From NCBI GenBank assembly GCA_009691245.1, contig SHUM01000016.1:1-59958 (forward strand): 59,958 bases of DNA, given 5' to 3'. The notes under the pieces were generated by a model. The model was given only the letters and a program-made list of their open reading frames with translations. It was not told where the DNA came from and did not search any database. The position numbers and the translations under genes are program-made. Positions within the stretch are counted from its first letter, which is position 1. Every line of letters begins with the position of its first letter. This stretch comes from Acidobacteriota bacterium (GTDB lineage: Bacteria > Acidobacteriota > Terriglobia > 2-12-FULL-54-10). Positions 41,664 to 49,596 of the stretch are shown in pieces.

Positions 41664-43391
41664 ATGACGGTAGCGGAACCAGCAGTTTCCTGGATGATGC
41701 GGCAGGACGAAATTCCGGTGGACATCCAGAGCGCGAGCTTCATGGAGAATCTGGTAAACGAAGCAAAGGATAGTGTGCGTTATCTCGCCAAACGGTTGGC
41801 CTCGCGCCTGCCTGCGCATGTGGACGTGGAAGACCTCTACCAGATGGGCATGATCGGCCTGCTGCAATCCGTCGATCGTTTCGACGACTCGCGCGGCATC
41901 AAGTTCCAGACCTACGCCAACCGCCGCGTGCAGGGCGCCATGCTGGACTATCTGCGTTCGCTCGACTGGCGCCCGCGCTCGGTGCGCCGCCGCAATCGCG
42001 AGATCGCTGTGGCCGTCTCCACCGTCGAGCAACGCCTGGGCGGCTCGGCCAGCACCGAAGAGATCACCGCGCAGATGGACATCAGCATGGACGAGTATCA
42101 CCAGTGGATGAGCGAAGGCTCCATCCCGCGCGCCGGCGAGTTCATCCACGCCGACGCACACTCCAGCAGCAGCGTGGATGACTTCATGAACACCATCGCC
42201 GACACCGCCGCCACGCCGGAACAGGCCGTGCTCAGTATTGACGTGAGCAGGAACTTCGGCGGCGATCTGGCTGCGGCGGTCCTTCGGGACATTCCTCCAC
42301 ACAAGATCAGGTCTTCACAGAAGAACGGGCCATCGCCAACGATAGGGACGAAATTGGGTCTGATGCTTTGGGGGATCGATACTCTCCTCTACCAAGATAA
42401 GCGAGACTCTATATCGGGCCCACGCCAGCGCCCTCCGTTTGCTGCCCAATTGAACTTTGATCGGGAACGACTGGCGGAACTGCTTCCCTATCCGGTGGTG
42501 TTCTGGGTAGCCGATGAAACTTATGCGCTGCTCTTGAAGCAGGCTCCTGATCTGATCCGCTGGGTGTCGGCGAGTTTCGTATTTGATGCGCCAACGCCTG
42601 CCCGGGAATTGCTCGGACCAGTCGTTTCGAGCTTCGACGCCGGTGGCGAGGCGACGAAGGAAGCGAAGCCCGGGCCGGATCGCAGTACAGCGCTGCTCCT
42701 GGAAGAGTTGAAAATAACTCCGGCATCGGGTGGGCCGGAATCTGCCGCAAAGCGCCTCTCCCTGCTCACCGCAATTGTCGAGCGTCTGTTGGACGCGGCG
42801 AATTTCCGCCAAGGCAAGTTGTTTGCTCAAGAAGGTCTCGAACTATCCAGGCTGCTCAACAACCGCCGCGGTGAAGGCAACGCCCTCGGCAACCTCGGCA
42901 TCGCCTACGCAGCCCTCGGCGAGACCCGCCGCGCCATCGACTTCTACGAGCAACGCTTGGTGATCGCGCGCGAGATCGGCGACCGCCTCGGTGAAGGCAA
43001 CGCCCTGGGCAACCTGGGCATCGCGTACGCCGGCCTGGGGGAGACACGCCGCGCCATCGAGTACCACGAGAAGGCGCTGGTCATTGATAGCGAGATCGGC
43101 GACCGGCGAGGCGAAGGCAACGGCCTGGGCAACCTGGGCATCGCCTACGCCGACCTGGGGGAGACACGCCGCGCCATCGACTTCTTCGAGCAACGCCTAG
43201 TCATCGCGCGCGAGATCGGCGACCGCCGCGGTGAAGGCAACGCGCTTGGGAACATGAGCCTGGCGCTGGACAAGCTTGGTGAGCGCAAGCAGGCCATCGA
43301 ACGTGCCGAAGCTGCGCTGAAAATATTCGAGCAGACCGAAGACCCGAACGCCGCCAAGGTGAGCGACGTGTTGGAGCAATGGAAGAAGTAG
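41664..43391 (+). CDS. Chimeric protein: FliA-like sigma factor regions 2-3 fused to a TPR/NLR-like C-terminus
   Basis: A 575-residue ORF. Residues 28-195 are a FliA/WhiG-type sigma factor: region 2 (RLPAHVDVEDLYQMGMIGLL; FDDSRGIKFQTYANRRVQGA) and region 3 (STEEITAQMDISMDEYHQWM). Region 4, needed to read -35 boxes, is missing. After about residue 195 the sequence changes to a segment (about 230-310) with ERLAELLPYPVVFWVADETY and LKQAPDLIRWVSASFVFD. This matches the part of bacterial NB-ARC/STAND-like TPR proteins just before their repeats, without its P-loop. Residues 400-560 hold four nearly identical 40-residue TPRs (GEGNALGNLGIAYAALGETR). The fusion is in frame with no stop. It could be a real novel regulator, a deletion product or an assembly chimera. 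GGGGGAG precedes the start. Confidence 0.6.
   Translation: MTVAEPAVSWMMRQDEIPVDIQSASFMENLVNEAKDSVRYLAKRLASRLPAHVDVEDLYQMGMIGLLQSVDRFDDSRGIKFQTYANRRVQGAMLDYLRSLDWRPRSVRRRNREIAVAVSTVEQRLGGSASTEEITAQMDISMDEYHQWMSEGSIPRAGEFIHADAHSSSSVDDFMNTIADTAATPEQAVLSIDVSRNFGGDLAAAVLRDIPPHKIRSSQKNGPSPTIGTKLGLMLWGIDTLLYQDKRDSISGPRQRPPFAAQLNFDRERLAELLPYPVVFWVADETYALLLKQAPDLIRWVSASFVFDAPTPARELLGPVVSSFDAGGEATKEAKPGPDRSTALLLEELKITPASGGPESAAKRLSLLTAIVERLLDAANFRQGKLFAQEGLELSRLLNNRRGEGNALGNLGIAYAALGETRRAIDFYEQRLVIAREIGDRLGEGNALGNLGIAYAGLGETRRAIEYHEKALVIDSEIGDRRGEGNGLGNLGIAYADLGETRRAIDFFEQRLVIAREIGDRRGEGNALGNMSLALDKLGERKQAIERAEAALKIFEQTEDPNAAKVSDVLEQWKK
42863..43340 (+). repeat. Four 120-bp direct repeats encoding TPR units
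   Basis: Near-identical 120-bp units (40 codons each) inside the sigma-TPR gene, beginning at about 42863, 42983, 43103 and 43223, each starting CGCCGCGGTGAAGGCAACGC or a close variant. The low divergence suggests recent expansion or gene conversion. The period is fully explained by the TPR protein repeat, so this is not a CRISPR. Confidence 0.8.
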
Positions 43392-43409
43392 AGTTTCCGA
43401 GTTCCAGTC

Positions 43410-43610
43410 GCAGCCCCGGAGGGGCGATAGATAGTAGCCCACGGCGCGAGCCGTGGGTGGCGGACACAACGGTAGCGCCAGCCCCGGAAGGGGCGAAAGA
43501 AAACAGCGCAGCCCTCTTTCGCCCCTGCCGGGGCTGCCTGTTCTTCACTTACGTAAACCACGGGCTTACGCCCGGGGCTACTTTCTACCGCCCCTGCCGG
43601 GGCTGAGCAA
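43410..43610. repeat. Cluster of GCCCCGG-GGGGC palindromes
   Basis: Several copies of AGCCCCGGAAGGGGCGAAAG and its complement, plus GTAGCCCACGGCGCGAGCCG-type and CACGGGCTTACGCCCGGGGC units, fill the gap between the sigma-TPR gene and tRNA-Sec. Further copies occur at 47990-48050, 48364-48432 and near 49555. These are strong GC hairpins and may end transcription from the sigma-TPR gene. Confidence 0.7.
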
Positions 43611-43633
43611 CCGGGAGGCGCTCGCGGCGCGCG

Positions 43634-43642
43634 TGATATAAT
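43634..43642 (+). promoter_or_regulatory. Extended -10 promoter of tRNA-Sec
   Basis: TGATATAAT is an extended -10 element with a perfect TATAAT at 43637-43642, ending 7 bases before the mature tRNA. No good -35 box is seen, which is tolerated with an extended -10. Confidence 0.6.
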
Positions 43643-43649
43643 TTTTGAC

Positions 43650-43747
43650 GGAAGCGAAACTGGTCTGGTGACTGGCCCGGCCTTCAAAGCCGGTGGTTCT
43701 TCTCCTTGGAGGGGAACGATGGGTTCGATTCCCATACGCTTCCGCCA
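43650..43747 (+). tRNA. selC: Selenocysteine tRNA, anticodon UCA
   Basis: A 98-base tRNA with encoded CCA. The acceptor strand GGAAGCG pairs with CGCTTCC. The long D stem is CTGGTC/GACTGG with a TGGT loop. The anticodon arm CCGGC-CTTCAAA-GCCGG carries TCA. A 10-bp variable arm (GTTCTTCTCC/GGAGGGGAAC) and the T arm ATGGG-TTCGATT-CCCAT complete the fold. The UCA anticodon, long variable arm and six-pair D stem are diagnostic. The eighth acceptor pair appears to be A-A. The organism therefore probably makes selenoproteins; selA, selB and selD are outside the window. Confidence 0.95.
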
Positions 43748-43767
43748 ATTTTCAACCAATTCCCCAA

Positions 43768-43876
43768 CAGTGCCGCGCGCGTAAGCAAGCGGACCTGCTT
43801 CGCGGGCAAGCGGACCTGCTTCGTGAGCGGCTTGACCGTTGAACGGGTCCGCTTGCATACGCGCGCGGCACTGTTA
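43768..43876. repeat. Divergent copy of the GTGCCGCGCGCG palindromic element
   Basis: Outer arms ACAGTGCCGCGCGCGTAAGC and its near complement ending GCGCGCGGCACTGT. Inside is a tandem of GCAAGCGGACCTGCTTCG and an inverted GGTCCGCTTGC. It has the same ends as the elements at 8332 and 49312 but a different, shorter core. It separates tRNA-Sec from cimA. Confidence 0.7.
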
Positions 43877-43922
43877 ATCCATCGCGGCGCGATTCATTCG
43901 TCGCGGCGCGGTGGCGCGTTTA

Positions 43923-45515
43923 TTATTTTTGATTTTGTGAGCGGATCAACAAGTTGGCGTATTGGTAGCTCTCCACCAGCGCCTGCCAGCTTGCTTCCAC
44001 GATGTTGTCGTGGACGCCGACGGTGCCGAAGCGCTTGCCCTTCACCGAGGACTCGATCAGCACGCGCACTTTCGCCGCCGTGCCGCTCTGCTCGGGACTC
44101 TCGACGGGGATGATGCGGACCTTGTAGTCTTCCAAGCGCAACCCGGCCAGCTGGGGATATTTGCTGGTCAGCGCCGCGCGCAGCGCGACGTCCAACGCGT
44201 TCACCGGGCCGTCGCCGTAACCCATCTGCGTAACTTCCTCGCCGTTCACGCGGATGCGCACCACGGCCACCGACTCGCCGACTGCGGCGCTCTTGCGCAC
44301 CACTTCGCTGCGGTACTCGATCAGCTCGAACAGGGCCAATTGCTCGCCGCGCAGCGTGCGGATCAATAGTTCCAGCGACCCTTCGGCGGCCTCGAAGGCA
44401 TAGCCCTGGTGCTCGAGCTGCTTGATGCGGTCCACGATCTGCCGCGCAATGGGGTCTTTCTTCTTGATGCCGAAATTCTCGAGCGACTCGACGTGCGCCG
44501 TCCCCGCAAGATCAGACACCAGGAAGTGCCGCTGATTGCCGAACGTCTCGGGCTGGATGTGCTCGTAGAGCCGGGGATTCTTCAGCACCGCGTCCACGTG
44601 AATGCCGCCCTTGTGCGCGAAGGCGGCGTCGCCCACGTAGGGCTGGCGGATGTCGGGCGGCAGGTTGGCCAGCTCGTAGATCAGGCTCGACAGCGACTTG
44701 AGTTGCGCCACGTCAATGTTGCCGCGCGTGGGATATTCATTCTTGAAAATGTTGGCGATGATGGTGATGAGGTTGGCGTTGCCCACGCGCTCGCCGATGC
44801 CGTTCACGGTGCCCTGCACCATGTCCACGCCCTCGAAGACGGCAGCCATCGAGTTGGCCACCCCATACCCCATGTCGTTATGCGCGTGGATGCCCAGCCG
44901 CGCGTTGGGAAATTCCTGGCGCACCTCGCGCACGATCTCCTGCAGGCGCGGGAAGTCGGTGCCGCCGTTGGTGTCGCACATCACGAGATAATGCGCGCCA
45001 TTGGCGAACGCCGCGCGCAGCGTGCACAGCGCGTAGGCGCGATCCTCCTCGTATCCGTCGAAGAAATGTTCAGCGTCGTAGATCACCTCGCGGCCATTCT
45101 TCTTGAGAAAGCCGACCGAGTCGCCGATCATGCGCAGATTTTCTTCCGGCGTGGTCTGCAAGGCCTCCTTAACCTGGAAAGGCGAAGTCTTGCCGAAGAT
45201 GGTTACGGCCGGAGTGTTGGACTCGACCAGCAGGCGCAGATTGGCGTCGTTCTCCGCTGGAGTATCCTTCTTGCAGGTCGAGCCGAACGCGGCGATCTTG
45301 GCGTGCTTCATGGGCACTTGCTGGATGCGCTGGAAGAACTCAATGTCCTTGGGATTGGAGCCGGGCCAGCCACCCTCGATGTAATCGAAGCGCAGCTCGT
45401 CCAGCTTGATGGCGGCCTTCACTTTGTCTTCCACCGACAGGGTCATGCCGCTGCCCTGCGTGCCGTCGCGCAGTGTGGTGTCGTACACGGCGAGAGTTTT
45501 CTTTTTGGCGTCCAT
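43923..45515 (-). CDS. cimA: (R)-citramalate synthase
   Basis: A 530-residue enzyme that condenses pyruvate and acetyl-CoA to citramalate, opening the threonine-independent route to isoleucine. The catalytic start is YDTTLRDGTQGSGMTLSVED. FDYIEGGWPGSNPKD and the metal motif LGIHAHNDMGYGVANSM are typical of the family. HKGGIHVDAVLKN lies in the linker, and a C-terminal regulatory LeuA dimer domain covers about residues 400-525. It sits 4 kb from ilvCBN and supports the same pathway. Confidence 0.92.
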   Translation of the reverse strand: MDAKKKTLAVYDTTLRDGTQGSGMTLSVEDKVKAAIKLDELRFDYIEGGWPGSNPKDIEFFQRIQQVPMKHAKIAAFGSTCKKDTPAENDANLRLLVESNTPAVTIFGKTSPFQVKEALQTTPEENLRMIGDSVGFLKKNGREVIYDAEHFFDGYEEDRAYALCTLRAAFANGAHYLVMCDTNGGTDFPRLQEIVREVRQEFPNARLGIHAHNDMGYGVANSMAAVFEGVDMVQGTVNGIGERVGNANLITIIANIFKNEYPTRGNIDVAQLKSLSSLIYELANLPPDIRQPYVGDAAFAHKGGIHVDAVLKNPRLYEHIQPETFGNQRHFLVSDLAGTAHVESLENFGIKKKDPIARQIVDRIKQLEHQGYAFEAAEGSLELLIRTLRGEQLALFELIEYRSEVVRKSAAVGESVAVVRIRVNGEEVTQMGYGDGPVNALDVALRAALTSKYPQLAGLRLEDYKVRIIPVESPEQSGTAAKVRVLIESSVKGKRFGTVGVHDNIVEASWQALVESYQYANLLIRSQNQK

Positions 45516-45629
45516 CCATCAAGGATACGACAGACAGGGCCGCAGGCTCAAGCCGGTGGCGTGTTGATCCGAGCCGTCCCGGCAAAACCCTTAAGGTTCT
45601 GATATTCAGTAAGGGATGGGTCGCGCGAA

Positions 45630-45878
45630 CTAGTCGGTTTGATTGTGCAGATCGCTGCAAAGCGGAAGGCTGCTCAACGGGGCGTCGGTAATCGTCCAAC
45701 TCCATGTCTTACACAACTGACCCGTCTTGGTATCCAGCGCAAAATCGCGGTCCGAAGTGGCCACTGGAACGAATCGTTGATAGGGCTGTGGCAAGGGCAC
45801 CGGAGCGGGCGTCTGGGACGAACTAGTGCATCCCTGCAAGATGAGCGCCAGCATGAGCGTAAACGCGACCTTGTTCAT
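45630..45878 (-). CDS. Small lipoprotein of unknown function
   Basis: An 82-residue lipoprotein: signal MNKVAFTLMLALILQGCTSS with lipobox LILQGC. The mature part is about 65 residues and has FALDTKTGQLCKTW, a short motif seen in small secreted proteins of acidobacteria that looks like the tip of a beta-propeller-type strand. It has two Cys besides the lipid anchor. The role is not known. Confidence 0.7.
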   Translation of the reverse strand: MNKVAFTLMLALILQGCTSSSQTPAPVPLPQPYQRFVPVATSDRDFALDTKTGQLCKTWSWTITDAPLSSLPLCSDLHNQTD

Positions 45879-45942
45879 AGGCTTTAATTTAGCAAAATAC
45901 CAAGCAAAGCTCCAGAATAAATAATCCTTGGGTCGTGGTCAC

Positions 45943-46911
45943 TTACCGCGACTCCAGGACGAACTTCACGTTGCGCTCTTTGTTTAACTGCTGCGTCAGA
46001 GTCAAATCAAGTTGCGAGATCGAGATCGGTGTGCGCAGGCCGTCCGTTGTCTCATACCAGACTGTCTCGCCCTCCAGCCAATACGACTTCACCAGCACGA
46101 TGGTGCGATCCTTGAAGACCAGCAGCGTGAGATTTGCGGTGGAGGATTGAGTGGAAGCTCCCGTGGAACTGCTCACCGAGCCATACGGGCCGGGCTGCGG
46201 GAGCGGCTGCGCGGCGAGGCCTGTCTGCTGAGCGGGCTGATTCGGATTGCCTACGGACGGTGTCTGCCCCTCGGTGCCCTGCGTATTGATTACGTAAGGG
46301 ACGTAATACGGAAGCAGATAGTAAGTGGGCGCGTAGCCATTCGGAGGCCAGTGACGTTGATCCCGGCTGGCGCCGCCACGCGGGCCGTTGCGTCCGCCGT
46401 CGGGGTCCCACGGGACGATGCCGGGGCCGTCCGATGACGACCAGCCGGGAAATGGTCCGGTGGCGCCGCCGGGGTTATTCACATCGCGATAGCCGCCGAA
46501 GGGTGCCATGCGCGGATCGGCGGGCGAAGCCGGGGAAGGTTGTGGCGTCAATGGCAGGGGTTGCTTGCCGGGCATGATGCCGGGCTGGCCCGCCTGACCC
46601 GCCTGGCCCGGTTGACCTGGTTGGCCCGGATGATTCACGCCGCGCGCGCCGGGCAGCACTCCCGGCGATGGCTGGATGCGCCAGCCCACATTGTCACCCA
46701 GGCGATTGGGAAAGTTGGGCGCAGGGACCGGGGTGGCCGCTGGAGTCGTCGCGGGGGCATCGTCGCCTGGCGGCTTGGCGTTGGGATCGCTGGACACACC
46801 GCCGGGCCGATTGATGGCGCGGCCACCGGAAGATTGCGCGAAACCCGGCAGCGCAGCGAGCGCCGACAGCAAGACCAGAATGAGAGCGTAAAATGAAACA
46901 GGATGAGTCAT
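45943..46911 (-). CDS. Secreted Pro/Gly-rich protein of unknown function
   Basis: A 322-residue exported protein. The ATG at 46911 has a GGGGG run about 8 bases upstream and begins the signal peptide (FYALILVLLSALAALPGFA). A long low-complexity Pro/Gly/Ala region (residues about 25-255) includes GQPGQPGQAGQAGQPG, a collagen-like stretch. The C-terminal 70 residues look folded (LTLLVFKDRTIVLVKSYWL; YETTDGLRTPISISQLDL). No enzyme motif is seen. It may be cell-surface or linker-rich. Confidence 0.65.
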   Translation of the reverse strand: MTHPVSFYALILVLLSALAALPGFAQSSGGRAINRPGGVSSDPNAKPPGDDAPATTPAATPVPAPNFPNRLGDNVGWRIQPSPGVLPGARGVNHPGQPGQPGQAGQAGQPGIMPGKQPLPLTPQPSPASPADPRMAPFGGYRDVNNPGGATGPFPGWSSSDGPGIVPWDPDGGRNGPRGGASRDQRHWPPNGYAPTYYLLPYYVPYVINTQGTEGQTPSVGNPNQPAQQTGLAAQPLPQPGPYGSVSSSTGASTQSSTANLTLLVFKDRTIVLVKSYWLEGETVWYETTDGLRTPISISQLDLTLTQQLNKERNVKFVLESR

Positions 46912-46963
46912 GACCAGCACCCCCTTATGGTTCCAGCCTACGCCAGTCAGGACGGCATCTCAA

Positions 46964-46999
46964 TGGCGCGAACCCTGGCGCGAACCCTGGCGCGAACAG
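46964..46999. repeat. Three tandem 12-bp units
   Basis: TGGCGCGAACCC is repeated twice, then TGGCGCGAACAG, between two minus-strand secreted-protein genes. It is a small VNTR-like array with no visible function. Confidence 0.6.
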
Positions 47000-47006
47000 A
47001 GCCGCG

Positions 47007-47912
47007 CTACTGCTGCACGGGCGGGGTGGTGGCTTCGTCGCCGTAGGTGATGTTGACGTCGGTCTTGAACTGCTTGTAGTCCTGGTAGCGGACAATCATG
47101 CGGATGCGCACCGGACCGGTCTTGAAGTGCAGGGTGTCGTCGGCGCCGGTCCATGTGGGGAACCAGTATTTGCCGTCAATCTGCTCGCGGTAGGTCTCAA
47201 AGCGCGGGAAGAGATTCTCCGCGCTGCCGCGAATGTCCGGCACGGCCTTGCCGTAGCTCTTTACGATCTGCAGGTCGCGCTCATCCACCCACACGATGCC
47301 GTCAAAGTAGCGCTCGCCCTTCTCCATCACCTTGGGACTGACGCGAAAGGCATAGGTATCCAGCTCGTCCACCTTCTGGCGGCCCTGATAGCGCACGTCG
47401 TACTTCAGCAGGTCCGCGGAGTTGAGCACGAAGGGCTGGATGCCGCGCAAGTCGCGCTCATCCTCCGGGCTGATGCTGATGCGGCGCAAAGTGGAGATGG
47501 GCGCAAACACCACCTTCTCGGTGCGCCGGCCCTGCGCGGAAAAAATGATGTCCGACTCGACCGTGTACATGCGCCCGCCGCCCTTGCCCTCATCGTCCAA
47601 CTCCTCCACTTTGATGATCTGGCGGTAGGTGTAGTTCTCTCGCGCGCGGGCGAAGGCATCTTCATGCTCGGCGAACTTGCGGATGATCTCCTGTATCTCG
47701 GGGGCCGAAGGCGCGGGACGCGCCTGAGCTGCGGCGGATTTGGCAGGCTCGGCTGGGGGCGTCGCGGCAGCGGGAGCGGCCTCTACCGCCGCGGGGGGCG
47801 CGGGTGGGTCCTGCGCGAGCAGCGGCGTGGGCAGCGTCAGGCCAGGCAATCCCACAATCATACCCAGCGCCAATGCGCTGCCAGCTAGAAATTGCTTGCG
47901 AATCTTCATCAT
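47007..47912 (-). CDS. Secreted protein, LolA/outer-membrane lipoprotein-sorting-like fold
   Basis: A 301-residue exported protein with a signal peptide (AGSALALGMIVGLPGLTLPT) and an Ala/Pro linker. The folded part starts near EIIRKFAEHEDAFARARENY. The region TYAFRVSPKVMEKGERYFDG, then IVWVDERDLQIVKSYGKAV and YWFPTWTGADD, resembles the half-barrel found in LolA-like and MucB/RseB-like proteins, which bind lipids. A large acidobacterial family shares this layout. No lol genes are nearby. The function is unproved. Confidence 0.6.
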   Translation of the reverse strand: MMKIRKQFLAGSALALGMIVGLPGLTLPTPLLAQDPPAPPAAVEAAPAAATPPAEPAKSAAAQARPAPSAPEIQEIIRKFAEHEDAFARARENYTYRQIIKVEELDDEGKGGGRMYTVESDIIFSAQGRRTEKVVFAPISTLRRISISPEDERDLRGIQPFVLNSADLLKYDVRYQGRQKVDELDTYAFRVSPKVMEKGERYFDGIVWVDERDLQIVKSYGKAVPDIRGSAENLFPRFETYREQIDGKYWFPTWTGADDTLHFKTGPVRIRMIVRYQDYKQFKTDVNITYGDEATTPPVQQ

Positions 47913-47989
47913 CCTAATCTTCCTCGACGCCCATCTGCCCCATAGGACGCCGCTACGCTGCCGCAGGTTGCATCAGAGCCGTAGCCTTC

Positions 47990-48050
47990 TGTCGCCCCTG
48001 CCGGGGCTAATCCCGCGATCGCATGTGGTACCCCGGGCTCACGCCCGGGT
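47990..48050. repeat. GCCCCGG-type palindromes
   Basis: CGCCCCTGCCGGGGCTAATC and CCCCGGGCTCACGCCCGGG, the same family as 43410-43610. They overlap the 3' end of the small TGA-interrupted ORF. Confidence 0.65.
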
Positions 48051-48324
48051 AGTGTCCTATATTTGATCTTTTTCTCAACAGCTCTATCGCCACAATCATT
48101 CCTACACCTACACACATGGACAAAATATTGAACGCGTTTATTGCGGAATATACTTCACAATGAAAACTATCATGTATCGCTTGGTAAGTCCGATATCACA
48201 AATCAGACTGATACTGCATACGGCAGTCTGCGAATGCTGACATCCGCTTTATCGTGAGTGCGCCGCCAGCGCCCAAAACAATGGCAATGCCACCAATTAA
48301 GAAAATAGTTCCTGATTTACCCAC
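48007..48324 (-). pseudogene. Small two-helix membrane ORF interrupted by one in-frame TGA
   Basis: A frame of 105 codons from the GTG at 48324 (AGGTGG upstream) to the TAG at 48007, with a single TGA at 48198-48196 (codon 43). Before the TGA is a membrane helix (SGTIFLIGGIAIVLGAGGAL); after it comes YRTYQAIHDSFHCEVYSAIN, a second helix (ILSMCVGVGMIVAIELL) and a basic RKRS tail. The last 15 codons run into a repeat. Base composition is AT-richer than the neighbours, suggesting acquisition. Either it is decayed, or the TGA is read as selenocysteine. The sequence after the TGA (TATCG...CGATA) can form a small hairpin but is not a convincing bacterial SECIS. Confidence 0.4.
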
Positions 48325-48363
48325 CCATCGCCACCTTCAAAACAGTCCGTATCCATCTTCCTG

Positions 48364-48432
48364 TAGGCCGCTCCTGCCGGGGCTCCGGCCTGTAAATTCG
48401 ATCTACTTACTCCTGTCTCCTGCCGGAGCTAC
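48364..48432. repeat. GCCGGGGCT-type repeats at the methyltransferase 3' end
   Basis: GCTCCTGCCGGGGCTCCGGC and CTCCTGCCGGAGCTAC are copies of the GCCCCGG family. The second contains the TAG stop codon of the methyltransferase gene (48429-48431). Bases 48051-48363 otherwise hold only the small interrupted ORF. Confidence 0.6.
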
Positions 48433-49241
48433 TTGCGCACAATGCAGACCATGCGCGTCAGCGAGAAGAAGTACGATTTGTTGTCGTAGGCCTCGCTCAA
48501 CTGTGCCGTCCAACGCTGCACGTCGGCCTCGCTCCAGCCTTTGCCGCGCAGCAGATAGTCTCGGATCACATAGCTCATCGGCCCGCCATATTTGCGGACC
48601 GAGTACTCCGCATTGGAAATGACATACGGGTGCACCTGAATGTCGCGCGCATTGGCCTGGCGGCAGATGGGGTAGAGCTTGCGGCCCATCCAGCCGTCGC
48701 CGTGATGGTCGGAGAAGTCCGCCGTTACGCGCCGTTGCAGTTCCTTGTCGGGAATATTGTAGGAGAGCGTGTCCCAGTCGGTCTCTGAAAGAAAGATGCG
48801 GCCCGTGGGCCTGACCACGCGGAGCAGCGACTTCAGCACGGCGACGGGGTCCGCCACGTAGTTGAACACCTGCGTGCAGACGATGCCGTCAAAGGTGTTC
48901 TCGGCAAACGGAATGTCCTCGACCGCCAATTGTTGATACTCGATATTGGGAGCCGCGGCTTTCTCGCGCGCCAGGGCCAGCATGGCCGGACTGGGGTCAA
49001 TGCCGATGATCTTGCCGGCCGGCCCCACCAGCTTGCTCAGCGCATGGGTGTTCACGCCGGTGCCGCAGCCTACATCCAGCAACACTTCCTCGGACCGCGG
49101 ATCAAACCACACGCGATACTGCCGCTGCGCTTCCTTAATATCGTCCGTCTGATAGATCATGCTCATCTGCCGCGCGGTCTTCTCGTCAAACCGCACTTCA
49201 GATGGCCGCACCGCTGCCGTGTTACTGACTGCATTCGCCAT
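48429..49241 (-). CDS. Class I SAM-dependent methyltransferase
   Basis: A 270-residue cytoplasmic methyltransferase. The start at 49241 (MANAVSNTAAVRPSEV) has GGGAG 5 bases upstream; the longer frame to 49289 lacks one. Motif I is VLLDVGCGTGVNTHALSKLV. The acidic end of beta 2 is IGIDPSPAMLALA, and motif II/III are EDIPFAENTFDGIVCTQVFN and VRPTGRIFLSETDWDTL. It resembles the UbiE/arsenite methyltransferase-like Methyltransf_11 group. The substrate is unknown and the neighbours give no clue. Confidence 0.8.
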   Translation of the reverse strand: MANAVSNTAAVRPSEVRFDEKTARQMSMIYQTDDIKEAQRQYRVWFDPRSEEVLLDVGCGTGVNTHALSKLVGPAGKIIGIDPSPAMLALAREKAAAPNIEYQQLAVEDIPFAENTFDGIVCTQVFNYVADPVAVLKSLLRVVRPTGRIFLSETDWDTLSYNIPDKELQRRVTADFSDHHGDGWMGRKLYPICRQANARDIQVHPYVISNAEYSVRKYGGPMSYVIRDYLLRGKGWSEADVQRWTAQLSEAYDNKSYFFSLTRMVCIVRK

Positions 49242-49311
49242 CGCCGACTCCCGCTTATGAGTAAATCGCCATCGCCGAAAACATAGCACGGTTGCGCATG
49301 GAGCGACAAGC

Positions 49312-49497
49312 CGCGACAGTGCCGCGTGACAGTGCCGCGCGCGTCAGCAAGCGGGCCAATGGAAAACCCACCCACCCCCCCCGATCACTCTCGCGCTCTC
49401 GCGCTCGAACACATTGTCGGATTGCAATCCGGGGCGGCACAATCCGGGACGTTGTGTTCCATCGGCCCGCTTGCTGACGCGCGCGGCACTGTCACGC
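49312..49497. repeat. Palindromic interspersed element, second full copy (GACAGTGCCGCGCGCGTCAG family)
   Basis: Inverted arms of about 40 bp with core CCGCGCGCGTCAGCAAGCGG at about 49335-49370 and 49461-49497. The interior shares short words with the 8332-8513 copy (ATTGCAATCCGGGGCGG against CCGTCCTCGTCCGGGGCGG). It lies between divergent genes and accounts for most of the 49242-49596 gap. Confidence 0.8.
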
Positions 49498-49596
49498 TAC
49501 GACCGGGCATATTCCCAAATCCGCGCACAGCGTGTATACTGCGGCGGATGGAGTCCCTGCCGGGGCTCCGTGAGCAGGCAGCGATGGAGGATGGCA

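Noticed and set aside
42863-43340. CRISPR-like regular repeats
   Set aside because: The 120-bp period equals three TPR-coding turns of 40 codons in frame, with no spacers.
43145-43858. 237-codon minus-strand ORF over the tRNA-Sec region
   Set aside because: It crosses repeats, the tRNA gene and the end of the sigma-TPR gene; the peptide is translated repeat.
44409-45602. 397-codon plus-strand ORF opposite cimA
   Set aside because: Antisense to citramalate synthase with no features of its own.
49414-49596. Upstream extension of the secreted DinB-like gene
   Set aside because: It is repeat sequence in translation; a better ribosome-binding site and signal peptide start at 49597.
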